Assembly: GCF_014643255.1 (NCBI RefSeq)
Contig: NZ_BMJI01000016.1
Location: 1-64,000, forward strand
Source: Tersicoccus solisilvae
GTDB lineage: Bacteria; Actinomycetota; Actinomycetes; Actinomycetales; Micrococcaceae
Length of the DNA: 64,000 nt
Direction of reading: 5' to 3'
Each line of letters starts with the position of its first letter. The first letter of the stretch is position 1. This document shows, one piece after another, positions 62,534-64,000 of the stretch. The notes under the pieces are model-generated. The model was not told where the DNA came from. It worked only from the letters and a program-made list of their open reading frames with translations, and searched no databases. The position numbers and the translations under genes were made by a program.

Positions 62534-64000
62534 TCAGTTCGCCAGGTACGGCGCCGCGCGCTCGCGGTGCCCGGCCAGCGTGGCGTCGTCCATGCCCTCC
62601 AGGTGCCGCAGCACCATCGTGGACCGGTGGTTGGCGGCGAAGGTGTCCCGGTGGTCGTCGACGAAGGACCAGTACAGCCCGTCCCAGTCCGCCCGCCACT
62701 CGCCGGGCCCGAAGTCGGACATCGTGGTCAGGTAGTGGCTGCCCGAGACGTACGGCTTGGTGGTGATGGCGCTGCCCGCGGCGTACTGGCTCATCGCGTG
62801 CACGTTGGGCACCATCACCCAGTCGTAGGCGTCGACGAACATCGCCATGAACCACTCGTGGACGTCCACCGGGTCGACGCGCTGCAGGCACATCGCGTTG
62901 CCCAGCACCATCAGCCGCTCGATGTGGTGCGCCCAGCCCCGCTCCAGCACGCCGCCGATGACGTGGTCGACCGGGTCCAGTCCCGTCTCGCCCGTCCACC
63001 AGCCGTGATCCAGGGACCGGGTGTGGCCCAGCGCGTTGGAGGTGCGCATCCGCCGGCCCCAGCGCCGGTACGTCGCCCGCATGTACTCCCGCCAGCCGAT
63101 CAGCTGCCGCACGAACCCCTCGAGCGAGGCGAGCGGCACGGTGTTCTCGTGCCCGGCCTCGAGCACCCGCTCGAGCACGTCCGCCGGGTCGAGCAGGCCG
63201 ATGTTCAGGCCGGGACTCATGGCCGCGTGGTACACGAACGGATGGGCCCGGGCGATCGCGTCCTCGTACGGGCCGAACTGGGCCAGCCGTTCGTCGAGGA
63301 ACTCGGCCAGCATCGCGTCGGCCTCGTCGTGGCTGGTGGGCCAGGCGAACGATTCCGCGTCTCCCGGCGCGTCCGGGAACTCCTCGGCCACCCACGCGAT
63401 CGCCGCCGTCACCGCCGGGTGCCGCTGCGGCCAGGTGACGCCGGGGACGACGTGGCCGCGGGGCAGCTTCTTCCGGTTCTCGGGGTCGAAGGACCACTGG
63501 CCGCCGACGGGGTCCTGGCCCTCGACGAGCACGTCGAGGCGGCGGCGCTGCCAGGTGTAGAACGCCTGCATCCGGGCGCGGTGGCCGCCGGCGAACCAGT
63601 CGTCGATCTGCGCCCGCGTGGTCAGGAAGTTGGGCGTCTCCAGCACGTCCTCGGGCCCGAGCGTGTACCCCGCGTCGGCCAGGGACGCCACACAGGAGCG
63701 GGAGAGGAAGTCGTCGACGACGTCGTACACGCTCACCCGGGACGGCGCCAGCGTCCGGATCGCCTCGGTCAGCCGGGGCGGGGTGGGGCGGTGCCGGTCG
63801 GTGCGCAGCGTCTCGACGTCGAACCCGGCGTCCCGCAGTCGCTCGGCGAACCGGTCCATGCTGGCCCGGTGCAGCACGAGTTTCTGCGCATGGAACGGCA
63901 GCTGCCGGAAGTACAGGTCGTCCTCGACGAGCAGCATCAGGGTGCCCGGGGCCGCGTCCAGGTGCGCGGTGAACACCTGGTGCGGATAGATCAGCCGTAC
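62534..64000 (-). CDS. Cryptochrome/photolyase-family protein (partial, 5' end outside)
   Basis: 488 codons are present; the frame is open at the right edge, so the first residues are missing (it enters with VRLIYPHQ). The sequence follows the prokaryotic FeS-BCP/PhrB-like photolyases: the N-terminal antenna domain, then the FAD domain with WREYMRATYRRWG, MCLQRVDPVDVHEWFMAMF and DAYDWVMVPNVHAMSQYAAG. The usual Fe-S cysteines after SGSHYLTTMSD are replaced (MSDFGPGEWRADWDGLYW), leaving only the MC cysteine. It may bind FAD without an Fe-S cluster. The stop is 59 bases upstream of the CHAT gene. Confidence 0.88.
   Translation of the reverse strand, partial: VRLIYPHQVFTAHLDAAPGTLMLLVEDDLYFRQLPFHAQKLVLHRASMDRFAERLRDAGFDVETLRTDRHRPTPPRLTEAIRTLAPSRVSVYDVVDDFLSRSCVASLADAGYTLGPEDVLETPNFLTTRAQIDDWFAGGHRARMQAFYTWQRRRLDVLVEGQDPVGGQWSFDPENRKKLPRGHVVPGVTWPQRHPAVTAAIAWVAEEFPDAPGDAESFAWPTSHDEADAMLAEFLDERLAQFGPYEDAIARAHPFVYHAAMSPGLNIGLLDPADVLERVLEAGHENTVPLASLEGFVRQLIGWREYMRATYRRWGRRMRTSNALGHTRSLDHGWWTGETGLDPVDHVIGGVLERGWAHHIERLMVLGNAMCLQRVDPVDVHEWFMAMFVDAYDWVMVPNVHAMSQYAAGSAITTKPYVSGSHYLTTMSDFGPGEWRADWDGLYWSFVDDHRDTFAANHRSTMVLRHLEGMDDATLAGHRERAAPYLAN

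Noticed and set aside
62475-63497. N-terminal extension of the CHAT protein through the frame open upstream of 62474
   Set aside because: That part lies in high-G+C DNA and is an alternate-frame shadow of the photolyase gene; composition changes sharply at 62474.

Overview
The window is 64 kb of very G+C-rich DNA from an actinobacterium. The gene order cinA-clgR-DUF3046-recA-recX-miaB-miaA-dapF-hflX, lexA back to back with a LysM gene, priA in place of hisA, DUF1844 next to infC-rpmI-rplT, and argCJBDFR is typical of Micrococcales, most like Micrococcaceae (Arthrobacter, Kocuria and relatives). Genus is an inference. No rRNA, tRNA, CRISPR array or insertion sequence was seen. Many genes have a TAnnnT box 6-7 nt before the start codon, which suggests frequent leaderless transcripts.

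Layout. 1-12.2 kb: DNA repair and tRNA modification (end of cinA, clgR, DUF3046, recA, recX, miaB, miaA), dapF, an RsmC-like methyltransferase, hflX, a DinG-like helicase and lexA. 12.5-18.7 kb: an SOS-linked LysM protein, hisC-hisB-hisH-priA, an SseB-like gene and an MFS transporter. 18.7-22.3 kb: DUF1844, then infC (ATT start, long leader), rpmI, rplT and an rRNA methyltransferase. 22.4-31 kb: transporters, a MutT hydrolase, a repeat cluster, and a radical SAM gene with a perfect SOS operator. 31.4-35 kb: pheS-pheT. 35.2-45.1 kb: a signalling and surface-glycan block with a membrane GGDEF enzyme, a STAS-like protein, a GGDEF-EAL protein, a methyltransferase, and an opposed three-gene operon for a BcsB-like protein, a multi-pass membrane protein and a cellulose-synthase-type glycosyltransferase with a possible c-di-GMP-binding N-terminus. 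45.2-47.4 kb: two oxidoreductases. 47.4-49.6 kb: a low-G+C island with an AAA ATPase and a PIN-like nuclease between imperfect direct repeats, a candidate defence system. 49.6-55.7 kb: argCJBDFR with ArgR-type sites before argC. 55.7-60 kb: ankyrin protein, lipoprotein, acyl-CoA synthetase, DUF2867 protein, 2'-5' RNA ligase. 60-62.5 kb: a second low-G+C insertion encoding a CHAT (caspase-like) protease. The window ends inside a photolyase-family gene that seems to lack most Fe-S ligand cysteines.

Three themes connect the genes. First, the SOS response: lexA, recA, the LysM gene and the radical SAM gene each have a LexA-type operator, and recX and the helicase fit the same job. Second, a c-di-GMP module sits beside a glycan synthase operon. 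Third, two foreign-looking immune-type loci are set into housekeeping DNA. Intergenic palindromes of several families add a further layer not explained by the genes.
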